NCBI RefSeq assembly: GCF_900112025.1
Contig: NZ_FOKL01000001.1
Coordinates: forward strand, 1 to 64,000
DNA from: Janthinobacterium sp. 344
Lineage (GTDB): Bacteria > Pseudomonadota > Gammaproteobacteria > Burkholderiales > Burkholderiaceae_D
Length of the DNA stretch: 64,000 nucleotides
Direction of reading: 5' to 3'
Shown here: positions 8,662-16,847 of the stretch, piece after piece
How positions within the stretch are numbered: the stretch's first letter is position 1
Layout: each line of letters starts with the position of its first letter
Made by a program: the position numbers and the translations under genes
Notes under the pieces: model-generated
Told to the model about the DNA's origin: nothing
The model's input: only the letters and a program-made list of their open reading frames with translations
Databases searched by the model: none

Positions 8662-11600
8662 GCGTACTCTCCTTTCACTGCATTGGCCCAGGCGGATGCC
8701 CTGGACGATTTGTCCACGCCATCGACCACCGTCCTGGCGGCATTGGCGTTCGATTCAAAGGTGGCCTGGATGGTGGCGCCCGTTTGCGCGCGCTGGTCGG
8801 CGCGCAAGCCTTCCAGCTCCACGCGCATGGCCTGGTTGTCCTCGCGCAGGCCGCGGATTTCAGCGACCAGGGCGTCGGCACCAAGGTTCGACGCCGAGGA
8901 ATAGCGCACGGGGTCGAACGCTGCCGCCGATAAAGGGGATGCCATGGCGGCCACCGCCGGCAAGCCGCCGAGTTGGACGCCCAGGTCGGCCGCGCCGCCC
9001 ATCGCCGTGCGCAGGCCGGCGATGGCTTGTGCCACTGTCAGTACGCTGTCGTTGATGGTGATCAGGCCAGACACCTGGGCATTGAGCGCATCGAGACTGG
9101 CCTGCTGCACGTCGACCTGCGCCGCCGCCCACTTCAACGCTTCCTTGTTCGCTTCCACCACGCGGGCATAATCTGCCGCATAGCGGGCGTCGGACGCATT
9201 GACCACTTGCGATGCCGTCAAAAAGGCCTGTTCGGCGGCAGACAAGCCCGACTGCGCCGTCGCGTCGCCCGCATTGGCCGCCGCCAGGGTTTTCTCGAAC
9301 TGCGCCCGCGCCTCGGCGTACTTCTGCTCCGGCGTCAGCGTCGATTGGGCGCCCAGCGCCATGCTGGAATTGAGCCCGTTCAAGGTCGCCACCCACGATT
9401 TCGACTTCTCCAGCGCCGACTTGGCCGCCGCCGATTCCGTTTCATAGGCCTTGGCCAGCGCATCCTTCGCACTGGTTACCGCTTTGACGGCCTGGATCTG
9501 GTCGAACAGCCCCCGATTGACTTCGGCAACGCTGCTGCGTTGAGCCGCCAGCAACTGCGCTTCCGTCTTCGTCAGTTCGTTCAACTGCTGTTGCAGATCC
9601 TTGCGTTCGCTGGCGATGTCGCTGGCTGTCTTGCTCACTTCGGCCAGCTCGCCCGTGGCGGCGGCCAGGTCGGCCGCGTAGTCGGCCGCCTTCTTGAATG
9701 GTTCGGCGATGGCAAGCAGCTGCACATACATGTTCTGGCCAGCGACAGTGTTCAAGTCCTGCGCCAGCACCAGTGCCTTGAATTGTTCGCTCGTCGTCAC
9801 GCCGGATTGCCCCATCGCCGCCATGGCGCTGCGCACCGATTTGGTGACAGGGTCCATCTGTTCGGATTCGCTCAGGAAATTCTGCACGAAGAAGCTGGTG
9901 CCGCTGGTCAGGGTATCGAGGTCGCCCGCCGCGTTAATCAGGCTTTCGCTCAGGGCCACGGCGGCCAAGCCGGAGGTGTTGAACGACTTGCCCAACACGG
10001 CCAGCACGTCCGATACCTGCATGTAGTTGTTGGCCACACGCGCCAATGTTTCCAGGTAGCCCTCGCCCACGGCCTGGTATTTCTCCAGGCCGCCCACGCC
10101 GAACTTGGCCATGTCGTCACCCAGCTTTGAAAAAGCCGCTTCCAGCGCCTTCTGCACTTCTTCGCCCTTCAAATCCTTCAGGCTGATCTTGCCCAGGCTG
10201 ACGACGAAGGAATTCAAGCGTGCCGCGAAGGCGTCGCCGCCCAGGCCCAGGGAATCGGCCGCCGCGACGATACTCGTGCGCAGACCCAGTACGATTTTTG
10301 TGAACTGGTCGTTCGTTTCCGCTCCCATGGCCGTGAGGTTCGTGGACTTCTTGTCGCTGGAAAACCAGCCGCCCGACTTCTTGATGTCGACATAGGAATT
10401 TACATTGAATCCGGATTTTTCCAGCGCGCCAAGGCTTGACGAGTTGCTCACGATGCCCACATCCTGCACTGTGGTCTTGCCGCCAAAAATGCTGCTGACG
10501 ACGTTGCCGATAACGCCGCCGCTGGAACTGCCTTTGGTTCCCAATGCGGAAGTCAGGATGTCCGAGCGCACCAGCAAGCTGCCCAGGCCGCCGATGCCCG
10601 AAACGATCTGCTTGAGCGAGACCACCATTGACGAGGAATACGCCAGCCCCAGGCCGGAGTTTTTCTCCATGATTTCCAGGCTCTTGGCAATCGATGCCGA
10701 TTTCGCGGACGAATCGCCCAGTACCGTGCCGGTGCCGTTGGCGGCCTGGCGGTCCTTGGCCGTCGTGTCGACGCCACCCCCACCGCCGCTGAAGGCGCCG
10801 CCCAGCACGGCGGCAATCGCCGCTGCCGCCGCGGCATAGCCCCACGGCCCCATGGAACTCATGAAGGACATGAACACGCCCGGCACCTTGGCCGCATTCT
10901 GCGCCGTCTGGCCAGCCGTCACCGCGCCGGTCTCGATCGCCTGCCCGACCACCACAGCGGCGGCAGAAGATCCCGATACAAACAGGCTGGTGGCCAGTTT
11001 TTGCAGCTGGCCGGCCAATTCCACGGCGCGAAACGCTTTTTCAGCCCCTTCCATCAGCTTGTAGCCCGTGCTGTTTTCTTTGAAAAAGCCCTTGGCGGCA
11101 CCGGCCATGTCACGGTAGCCCTTGATCTGCGCCTGCGCGCCATCCTCGCGCGCCTTCGCCTGTGCAGCTTGTTTTTTGGGTTCATCGTTGCCGGCATCCT
11201 CGAGCCCTTCGGTCAGGGTGCGTCGAATGTCGCGCTGAGCCTTCTGATAGTCGGCAAAAGCCGTACCCAACTTGCCGACAGCCGCCCCCGCCTTGCCGAA
11301 CGCTTTTTCCAGCGCGTCGCCCATGGCCTTGGCGCCATCGACCGATTCTTTCCACGTTTTTTCATCCGCCGCCTTGGCATCGGCGCGGTTCTTGGTCTCC
11401 TTTGCCTTGGCCTCCTCCTCTCGTTTCTTGGCCTCCTCATCGCGTTTCTTCGCCGCCGCTTCTTTTTCCTGGCGCGCCGTTTCCTCCAGCTGCGCCAGGT
11501 CGGCGTTAACTTGCTGCTGCACGCGCAGCTGCGCCGCGCCTGCTTCGGCGATCTTGTTGTCCCTTTCCTGCTGGCCCTGCGCCGTTTTCGCCTGAAAACC

Positions 11601-13244
11601 TTTTAATACCTCGGCTTGCTGTTGGTAGGCCGCCACCTCGGCCGCGCCACGCGCGCTGATGGCCATGCGGCGGTTCGCAAAAAACTCATCCTCGCTCAAG
11701 GCGCCGCCCTTGCGCCGCGCTTCGTCGAGCTTGGCTTGCTGGTCGTAACCCTCGGTCTTGAGGCGCAATGCGCTTTGAATCGCCTGCAGCTGACCTGCCA
11801 GCACGGCGTCGCGGGGATCCGAGCCAGCCGCAGGGGGTGCGGCAACCTTGGCAGATCCCACAAACGAGGCGTGCACTTTCTGCCGCAACTCTTTCTCCTT
11901 TTCGGGAGAGACGGCGACACCGCCGGCCCTGGCATTGGCCAAGGTTTCCTCGAGCTTCTTTATTTCCGCGCTCTCACGTTCCGCCTTGGTGACATAGCGC
12001 TTCTGCATTTCGTCCAGGTCCTTCACAGCCTGCTTCGAGTCGGCATTGCGTTTCGATTCCGCCTGGTCAGCCTTCGCCTTTGCTTCCAGCTGCGTCTGCT
12101 TGCTCATCGCCACTGCCAACGCCTTGGCCTGCTCCTGCTCGAACTGTTGCATCTGCTCGCCAGTCAGGCGTGCCGCCGGGTGCGTGCCGGGAACCAGTTG
12201 GCCCGTGCGGCGCACTTCAGCCGTGCGCTTCTTGATTTTTTCAATCTCTTCTTCCGGCGTCTCTTCGCGTCCAATGGAACGCATACCATCCATGAAACTG
12301 GACCAGAGATTTTTACTTCCTTGCAGCAAGGTGCCGATCATGCTGAGCTTTTCAGCCCGTTTTTGCAGTCCTGCGTTGATCAAGTCGCTCGCCAGGACCA
12401 TGGCTTCCTGCGTCTTGCCTTCCTTTTCCAAGGCGGCGATATGCGCATACTGGGCGCCCGTCAGGATGTTGTAATTTTTGTCATGCGTATCGACCCAGTT
12501 AGTGACGCCGTCGGCCATCGTGGCAAAATCGGCCGCCACGGCGCCGGCCGACTGGCCATTCATTTGCGCCATCGTGACTGCTGCCGCGCCTACGGAATTG
12601 AGCGCCTCACTGGTGAACTGGCCCGTTTCCACGAGGGTCTGCAAGACCATGCGCGTATCGCCCAGGCCGCCCTGGCTGGCACCGGCGACCGACGCCACCA
12701 TGGTGTTGAACTGGCCTTCCGTGATGCCGGCGGCATTGCCGGTCAGTTCCAGGGCACGGGAAAACTTGTCCGATTCCAGCTGGCCCTGCACGAAGGCCTC
12801 CGCCACGAAGGCCGCCACCTCAGCGGCCATCTGCAGCGCCAGAAGCGGCCCCGCGCCCAGGCGCTTCATGGCCAGTTCCGTCAAGCCGGTGGCATTGGCC
12901 ATCTCTCCCAGGCCATCCTTGATCTGCCCGATGTCAGCGTTCAAGCCTCCTGCACCGATCTTGGTCGCGGCCTTGGTAAAGCCATCGATCGCCTCCATTG
13001 CCTTGAGCAGCCCATCTGCGGCATCGCCACCGCCGGCACCCAAGGCAATGTTTGCATTTGCCGCCGTGCGTGCTGCTTCCGCCTGCGCGCGCACCCTCGG
13101 TTCGAAGTTGCGAAACTTGGTGCTGGCTTCCTCGACCTGATCACCCGCCTGTTTACTGGCGGCGGCCATGTCATTGACCGCTTGCGTCCCCGCCTTTATC
13201 TCCGCCGCATTCACGGCAATCTTTAACTCAGTTATCTCTGGCAT
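8658..13244 (-). CDS. Tail tape measure protein
   Basis: Very long protein (1528 residues) dominated by Ala/Lys/Glu/Gln-rich helices: an N-terminal coiled coil (about 10-100), a region with AGITEGQFNTMV and SVGAAAVTMAQMNG similar to the lambda H 'tail length' family (about 160-320), charged coiled coils around 540-640, hydrophobic Ala/Gly-rich segments around 760-830 typical of membrane-active tape measures, and a C-terminal coiled coil. It sets tail length and occupies the tube lumen. The ATG at 13244 (MPEITEL) is chosen; an in-frame ATG at 13271 lies within a terminator hairpin. Confidence 0.93.
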   Translation of the reverse strand: MPEITELKIAVNAAEIKAGTQAVNDMAAASKQAGDQVEEASTKFRNFEPRVRAQAEAARTAANANIALGAGGGDAADGLLKAMEAIDGFTKAATKIGAGGLNADIGQIKDGLGEMANATGLTELAMKRLGAGPLLALQMAAEVAAFVAEAFVQGQLESDKFSRALELTGNAAGITEGQFNTMVASVAGASQGGLGDTRMVLQTLVETGQFTSEALNSVGAAAVTMAQMNGQSAGAVAADFATMADGVTNWVDTHDKNYNILTGAQYAHIAALEKEGKTQEAMVLASDLINAGLQKRAEKLSMIGTLLQGSKNLWSSFMDGMRSIGREETPEEEIEKIKKRTAEVRRTGQLVPGTHPAARLTGEQMQQFEQEQAKALAVAMSKQTQLEAKAKADQAESKRNADSKQAVKDLDEMQKRYVTKAERESAEIKKLEETLANARAGGVAVSPEKEKELRQKVHASFVGSAKVAAPPAAGSDPRDAVLAGQLQAIQSALRLKTEGYDQQAKLDEARRKGGALSEDEFFANRRMAISARGAAEVAAYQQQAEVLKGFQAKTAQGQQERDNKIAEAGAAQLRVQQQVNADLAQLEETARQEKEAAAKKRDEEAKKREEEAKAKETKNRADAKAADEKTWKESVDGAKAMGDALEKAFGKAGAAVGKLGTAFADYQKAQRDIRRTLTEGLEDAGNDEPKKQAAQAKAREDGAQAQIKGYRDMAGAAKGFFKENSTGYKLMEGAEKAFRAVELAGQLQKLATSLFVSGSSAAAVVVGQAIETGAVTAGQTAQNAAKVPGVFMSFMSSMGPWGYAAAAAAIAAVLGGAFSGGGGGVDTTAKDRQAANGTGTVLGDSSAKSASIAKSLEIMEKNSGLGLAYSSSMVVSLKQIVSGIGGLGSLLVRSDILTSALGTKGSSSGGVIGNVVSSIFGGKTTVQDVGIVSNSSSLGALEKSGFNVNSYVDIKKSGGWFSSDKKSTNLTAMGAETNDQFTKIVLGLRTSIVAAADSLGLGGDAFAARLNSFVVSLGKISLKDLKGEEVQKALEAAFSKLGDDMAKFGVGGLEKYQAVGEGYLETLARVANNYMQVSDVLAVLGKSFNTSGLAAVALSESLINAAGDLDTLTSGTSFFVQNFLSESEQMDPVTKSVRSAMAAMGQSGVTTSEQFKALVLAQDLNTVAGQNMYVQLLAIAEPFKKAADYAADLAAATGELAEVSKTASDIASERKDLQQQLNELTKTEAQLLAAQRSSVAEVNRGLFDQIQAVKAVTSAKDALAKAYETESAAAKSALEKSKSWVATLNGLNSSMALGAQSTLTPEQKYAEARAQFEKTLAAANAGDATAQSGLSAAEQAFLTASQVVNASDARYAADYARVVEANKEALKWAAAQVDVQQASLDALNAQVSGLITINDSVLTVAQAIAGLRTAMGGAADLGVQLGGLPAVAAMASPLSAAAFDPVRYSSASNLGADALVAEIRGLREDNQAMRVELEGLRADQRAQTGATIQATFESNANAARTVVDGVDKSSRASAWANAVKGEYA

Positions 13245-13255
13245 GGTTGGCCCAT

Positions 13256-13277
13256 AAAAAAAGCCGCGCATGGCGGC
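13256..13277 (-). terminator. Intrinsic terminator ahead of tape measure gene
   Basis: Read on the minus strand, a 5-bp all-GC stem (GCCGC / GCGGC, loop CATGC) is followed by seven T. It lies between the GT frameshift product's stop and the tape measure start. The stem is short, so efficiency is uncertain. Confidence 0.65.
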
Positions 13278-13295
13278 CGGGTTGGAAAATGCGGG

Positions 13296-13649
13296 TCAGC
13301 CCGCCGCATGCTGGTGCGACAGGAACAGCGCGTCGAGCCGGTCCAGCAGCTGGTGCTCGAACGGCTCGATGGCGATGCCGTGGCGCGCTTGCCAGGCGAG
13401 GATTTCCGTGCTGGCGATGGGATTGACGGCCATGCCGTTCTGCCGCTTGCGGTTCAACTGCGCAAACCATTCCCACACGTGGGCCAGTTCGAACGGCATG
13501 GGCGGCGTCGCCTCTTCGGGCGGCGCGCGGAACAAAGGATGGCGACGGGCGGCATCGATATGCTCGCCCTTGGCATGGCCGTCGGCCGCGCGCGCGCCGC
13601 GCTCGAACTGGTGCCCGGCGTAGCGCAGCAGGCTGGCCGTCAGAGTTTC
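13296..13649 (-). CDS. Tail assembly chaperone GT: T extension made by -1 frameshift
   Basis: This frame has no good start of its own but is open from the slippery heptamer at 13649-13655 to the stop at 13296, giving 117 residues fused to 145 residues of G (262 in total). It contains a Trp/Phe-rich stretch (PFELAHVWEWFAQLNRKRQ) and ends in SHQHAAG. In lambda-like phages the G and GT products bind the tape measure and recruit tube subunits. The frame relation is exactly -1 relative to the upstream gene. Recognition of the frameshift is from sequence; function is from family knowledge. Confidence 0.85.
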   Translation of the reverse strand, partial: ETLTASLLRYAGHQFERGARAADGHAKGEHIDAARRHPLFRAPPEEATPPMPFELAHVWEWFAQLNRKRQNGMAVNPIASTEILAWQARHGIAIEPFEHQLLDRLDALFLSHQHAAG

Positions 13650-14083
13650 AAAAAATTCGACTCGTTTTCCAGCGCCGTGGTGACTTTTTCCTGCCAGGTC
13701 GGGTATTTTTCAAAGGCCACTTCCAGCAGGGCAGCGTCGAGCGGCACGGGCGCGCCGTTGCTGGTAAAGCCATACCAGCCCGTGACCACGGCCAGGGCCA
13801 GGCGTTTCTGGTTGCCGTCGATGGCTTGCACCAGCAGTTCCGCGCCTTCGTCGGTGGAGGCGTCGATGGCCGTCTTGCGGCGCGCCGATTTCTTGTAGCC
13901 TTCGGCGCGCACGGCGTTGTTGGCCACGCGGTATTGCTCGCTGTTCTTGCCGACGATGGTCAGGCCGGCCACGGCTTCGCCATCCGCGTCGAAGATGACG
14001 GGCACGTCGAAGGTAACGGCAGTGGCAGCCGCGTGGATATTGCCGATGTCGAAACCTGCCTGGATTTTTTGTGCGTTGTTCAT
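13640..14083 (-). CDS. Tail assembly chaperone G
   Basis: Protein of 147 residues between tail tube and tape measure, the conserved position of the lambda gpG family. It starts MNNAQKIQAGFDIGNIHAA and ends ESNFLKL at a TGA a few codons past a TTTTTTG slippery sequence, so most ribosomes make G and some shift to make GT. There is an intrinsic terminator between it and the tube gene. Lysine/Glu-rich and soluble, with no membrane segment, it acts as a cytoplasmic chaperone and is not part of the finished tail. Confidence 0.85.
   Translation of the reverse strand: MNNAQKIQAGFDIGNIHAAATAVTFDVPVIFDADGEAVAGLTIVGKNSEQYRVANNAVRAEGYKKSARRKTAIDASTDEGAELLVQAIDGNQKRLALAVVTGWYGFTSNGAPVPLDAALLEVAFEKYPTWQEKVTTALENESNFLKL
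13649..13655 (-). promoter_or_regulatory. Programmed -1 ribosomal frameshift slippery site
   Basis: On the minus strand the G reading frame reads AAT TTT TTG AAA CTC TGA. The heptamer T TTT TTG fits X XXY YYZ exactly, and shifting by -1 opens the 117-codon T extension. Confidence 0.88.
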
Positions 14084-14108
14084 GTGTGCTGCTTTCTGAA
14101 GGTAGTGA

Positions 14109-14138
14109 AAAATAAAAGGGCCGCCATGAAGGCGGCCC
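14109..14138 (-). terminator. Intrinsic terminator after tail tube gene
   Basis: An 8-bp stem (GGGCCGCC / GGCGGCCC, 14118-14125 with 14131-14138, 5-base loop) is followed on the minus strand by TTTTATTTTT. Placed between tube and chaperone genes, it would make the tube transcript the most abundant, as needed for the major tail subunit. Confidence 0.92.
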
Positions 14139-14157
14139 CGGTGCGGGCGCTGGCTGC

Positions 14158-15363
14158 TTACAGCGCGCTGTCCTGGATGGTCAGGGTGGTCGCTTCATGC
14201 TGCGCGTCGGCGCCCTTGTAGCGCAGCACATCGAAGGCGCAGGTGACGATCTTGTTCTTCTCGCCGTCATCGATCTTGGCCGAGGTGATCTTGATGCGGC
14301 CCATGGCCAGTGCCAGGACGTCGGCTGCCGGCGCCGTGCCCGATGCCATGGCGTAGGCCAGCGGGATTTCCGTCTCGGACTTGAAGTAGTCGAGGTAGGC
14401 GGCGTCCTGCAGCAGCACGGTGAACTGGCCCGAACCCATCACCTTGCCGCGCGAAGCGGCCGTGGCGAACTTGGAGCCGATCACCGGGTCGACCTTGACC
14501 TGGCCGTCCAGCGAGACGGACATGCCGGTGCAGATCTGCGACGGAATGCCGTTCACCGACAGCATCGCCGTGGCGCCCGAGAATTTGCCGGAGCCTGCCG
14601 CCGCCACCGGTGCCGGAAAGTACGGCACGGCCGTGGTCGGGCCTTCCGCCTTGCCCATCAGGGTGAAGTCCAGGCTGGTGATGCCGTTCGGCTGCACGGC
14701 GATGTCCATCTTGCTGACCAGTTGGTCGACGAAGCTGCGGTGCACGCCGATTTTCGGGTCCTGCACTTCGGCCGTGAACCAGTCGGTGGTGTGGCCGCTC
14801 AAAGGGGTGAAGCTGCGCTTGCCCACCGCCGCCACGCCGACCGAGTCGCCGGCCGCCTTGACGATCATGGCCGAGCCGTCCATGAACTGGCCATTCAGGT
14901 TGGTGGCCGTCACCGACGTGACGAAGAAGTTCTTCGCGTTGTTGGCGGCGGCCGGCGCCGTCAGGCCCGTGATGCGCACCACGCTGCCGGCGCGAAAGCC
15001 GTCCGCCAGCCAGGAGCCGGCGCTGCGGGTCAGGCCCGTGGCGGCGGCGGCGATGGTGGTTTGCGCGGCGGCGATGCCGCCGGCCGTGAAGTCGCGGCGC
15101 AGCAGCGCGGCCATCAGCGGCGCGTAGGTGCCGCACGCCGCTTCGGCCTTGATGGCGCCCGTGGTGCGGAAGTTGCCCAGGCGGGTATCGCCCTGCTGCT
15201 GGCTGGCGTCGATTTCGGCGCTGGCGTATTTGTCCGCTTCCGTGTCGAAGGTGGCCGTGACGCGGGGATAAATCTGGCCGCCGCCGGCGGCGGCCTTGCT
15301 GCCTTCGGCGGCTTGTTTGCTGATAACGATCACGCTGTCGATGCCGTTTGCTGTCGATGCCAT
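14158..15363 (-). CDS. Major tail tube protein
   Basis: Protein of 401 residues starting MASTANGIDSVIVISKQAAEG. The body is beta-rich with SGHTTDWFTAEVQDPKIG and a C-terminal half (SLDFTLMGKAEG, VKVDPVIGSK, ALAMGRIKITSAKIDDGEK) of the type seen in siphophage tube proteins. It polymerises into the tail tube. The ATG at 15363 has GAAAGG at suitable spacing; the longer frame (29 extra codons) runs through a terminator and is rejected. It is bracketed by intrinsic terminators on both sides. No sheath gene is present, so the tail would be flexible and non-contractile. Confidence 0.82.
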   Translation of the reverse strand: MASTANGIDSVIVISKQAAEGSKAAAGGGQIYPRVTATFDTEADKYASAEIDASQQQGDTRLGNFRTTGAIKAEAACGTYAPLMAALLRRDFTAGGIAAAQTTIAAAATGLTRSAGSWLADGFRAGSVVRITGLTAPAAANNAKNFFVTSVTATNLNGQFMDGSAMIVKAAGDSVGVAAVGKRSFTPLSGHTTDWFTAEVQDPKIGVHRSFVDQLVSKMDIAVQPNGITSLDFTLMGKAEGPTTAVPYFPAPVAAAGSGKFSGATAMLSVNGIPSQICTGMSVSLDGQVKVDPVIGSKFATAASRGKVMGSGQFTVLLQDAAYLDYFKSETEIPLAYAMASGTAPAADVLALAMGRIKITSAKIDDGEKNKIVTCAFDVLRYKGADAQHEATTLTIQDSAL

Positions 15364-15385
15364 AAATAATACCTTTCGTGGGATG

Positions 15386-15412
15386 AAAAAAAAGACCGCC
15401 AGGGGCGGTCTT
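15386..15412 (-). terminator. Intrinsic terminator in the leader of the tail operon
   Basis: A 9-bp stem (AAGACCGCC / GGCGGTCTT, 15392-15400 with 15404-15412, 3-base loop) is followed on the minus strand by a run of T. It stands about 20 bases upstream of the tail tube start codon, so all structural genes lie behind it. Confidence 0.92.
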
Positions 15413-15720
15413 GAGGGGGGAACTGCTGACAAATCAAGAGGGAAAAACAAAGCAGCCCGCGCACGGTGAAGCGGCGGGCTGGCGTAGCGGCATCCGGATG
15501 GCGCGGGGACTCCCGGATGGAACTTGGGCGAAGAACGCCATGGAGGCGGTTCGCTGCGCTGATTTCCCTTATCGGTGGCACGCCAGCGGCGCGCCTATTA
15601 CGAGTGGGGAAGCATGTGGTCCTGCGGTACTGCGATGCCGCTGTTGCTGCTGTTGTTGCTTGAGCGAGACTCCATTGTAGGGGGGTATTTTTCCTCGCCA
15701 GGCATATTGCAGAATTATTT
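15413..15720. other. Gene-free leader between Q-like gene and tail operon
   Basis: No convincing ORF. On the minus strand it holds a C-run followed by TACAAT (around 15673-15683), which could be a -10 region, a CAACAACAGCAGCAACAGC-like simple stretch near 15645-15662, and a second inverted repeat (AGCCCGC / GCGGGCT around 15463-15480). Position and content fit a late promoter and leader ahead of a terminator, as at lambda pR'-tR', but no promoter can be fixed by eye. Confidence 0.45.
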
Positions 15721-16263
15721 TCAATGTCCCAGGCGGCGCATGGCGCGGGCGCCATGCGACTGGAAGATGCCTTCCAGCTCACTGACCATGTCCTTGATGC
15801 GCTCCAGCTCGAAGCCGCCGGAACAGCTGATCGGCGCTTCGCCGCTGCCCTGGCAGCCCTTGCACATGACAGGCGCGCCCAAGGTTCCCGCGGCCACCAC
15901 GCCGGTGCCGTGACAGGCCTTGCATTTGCTGTCGAGCCAATGCGCGAGCGACGCCTCGGCCACGCGGCGGTACAAGGTGTTGGCCGCCTGCGCGTCCCAG
16001 GCCGTCTGCGCCTTGACCCAGCGCCGCGCCTTGCCCTTTTGCGCCACCGCCGCCGTCCAGGCGCGCAGCAGCTGCGCCAGGTTGCCTGCATTGCCTTCGA
16101 ACAGGCGGCTGACGGTGCCGTCCGCATACTTGACGCGGCACAGCAAGGCGCCCATGCCGCCGGCCAGCGCGGCCGCCGCGACGACGTCCAGGTCGTGGTG
16201 GAACGCATCGTCGCGCAGGTTCTGCGATGACAGCGATGCGATGAATTTTTCTGCAAACCCCAT
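15721..16263 (-). CDS. Zinc-finger protein, probable Q-type antiterminator
   Basis: Protein of 180 residues with two DnaJ-like cysteine motifs, CKACHGTG (C114, C117) and CKGCQGSG (C134, C137), in a helical background. Phage late antiterminators of the 82/21 Q type carry such a zinc-binding module; the match is by motif and place, not overall similarity. It is the last gene before a leader with an intrinsic terminator that precedes the tail operon, exactly where Q genes lie. RBS GAGGAGAAATC precedes the ATG. Alternative: a DnaJ-like or otherwise unknown phage protein. Confidence 0.55.
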   Translation of the reverse strand: MGFAEKFIASLSSQNLRDDAFHHDLDVVAAAALAGGMGALLCRVKYADGTVSRLFEGNAGNLAQLLRAWTAAVAQKGKARRWVKAQTAWDAQAANTLYRRVAEASLAHWLDSKCKACHGTGVVAAGTLGAPVMCKGCQGSGEAPISCSGGFELERIKDMVSELEGIFQSHGARAMRRLGH

Positions 16264-16287
16264 GATTTCTCCTCGTTGATTCTTGTA

Positions 16288-16698
16288 TCAGTTACTCACC
16301 GGGCCAAACAGCGCGGCCACCAGCGGATCGCGGCGCGCGGTGCCGCGTGGCCAGCTGGCCGTGCGGCGCACCTGCGGCGGCAATGCGGCCCAGCCATCGA
16401 CATCCTCGTCCTGCTCACCGAGCGCATACAGGGCGGGCCGCTGGCGCCCCGGTTCCGTGCAATGGCGCTGCGCCAGGTGGATCTGCCCCAGGCCGCACAT
16501 GTGGCGCAAATAGCGGCTCATGGTGCCTGCGTCCAACCCCAGCAAGGCGGACAATTGCGCCGCGCTGGCCTGCCCCTGCTCGCCGATATACTGCGCGATG
16601 CGGGCGATATGCAGCTGCGATTTCCTGCTGCGTCCCTGTAACTGGCGCCCCTGCCGTGGCGCCACCCTGCTTTCGACCATCTGACTGCTGCTCAACAT
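16288..16698 (-). CDS. Winged-helix DNA-binding regulator of the tail cluster
   Basis: Protein of 136 residues. A helix-turn-helix lies around residues 30-70 (QASAAQLSALLGLDAGTMSRYLRHM), followed by a wing-like segment (GQIHLAQ) and a C-terminal tail without recognisable domain. It is transcribed divergently from the repressor from a promoter that overlaps an operator-like palindrome, so it is probably made on induction, like a Cro or an early activator. The ATG at 16698 has GGGAGGACAGG upstream; the longer frame is rejected because it covers the promoter. Confidence 0.7.
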   Translation of the reverse strand: MLSSSQMVESRVAPRQGRQLQGRSRKSQLHIARIAQYIGEQGQASAAQLSALLGLDAGTMSRYLRHMCGLGQIHLAQRHCTEPGRQRPALYALGEQDEDVDGWAALPPQVRRTASWPRGTARRDPLVAALFGPVSN

Positions 16699-16766
16699 CT
16701 GCCTGTCCTCCCGTGGTGTCGCCAACCGGCAAACGCTGTAGTGCATTTGCGACAGGCAACGAGTGG

Positions 16767-16795
16767 ACTTTATCAATCGCTAATGTTAAAGTCAA
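16767..16795 (-). promoter_or_regulatory. Promoter of the early/regulatory transcript
   Basis: On the minus strand TTGACT (16795-16790), a 17-base spacer and TAAAGT (16772-16767) make a good sigma-70 promoter driving the winged-helix and Q-like genes. An operator-like palindrome covers its -10 and spacer. Confidence 0.75.
16769..16784. promoter_or_regulatory. Operator-like palindrome O1
   Basis: TTTATC-AATC-GCTAAT, an imperfect match to the TTTATC-N4-GATAAA motif seen near the repressor. It overlaps the -10 of the leftward promoter, so bound repressor would block it. Confidence 0.65.
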
Positions 16796-16806
16796 GCATT
16801 TGGTAA

Positions 16807-16822
16807 TTTATCAAACGGTAAA
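16807..16822. promoter_or_regulatory. Operator-like palindrome O2
   Basis: TTTATC-AAAC-GGTAAA, one base from a perfect inverted repeat. It lies 25 bases upstream of the repressor start codon and could mediate autoregulation. Confidence 0.65.
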
Positions 16823-16847
16823 TTTCAGGTTTAATGTGGAGATGAAT

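Noticed and set aside
16737..16757. CTGT...ACAG near the tail-cluster promoter as a LexA site
   Set aside because: The half-sites are 12 bases apart instead of 8, so it is not a LexA box.
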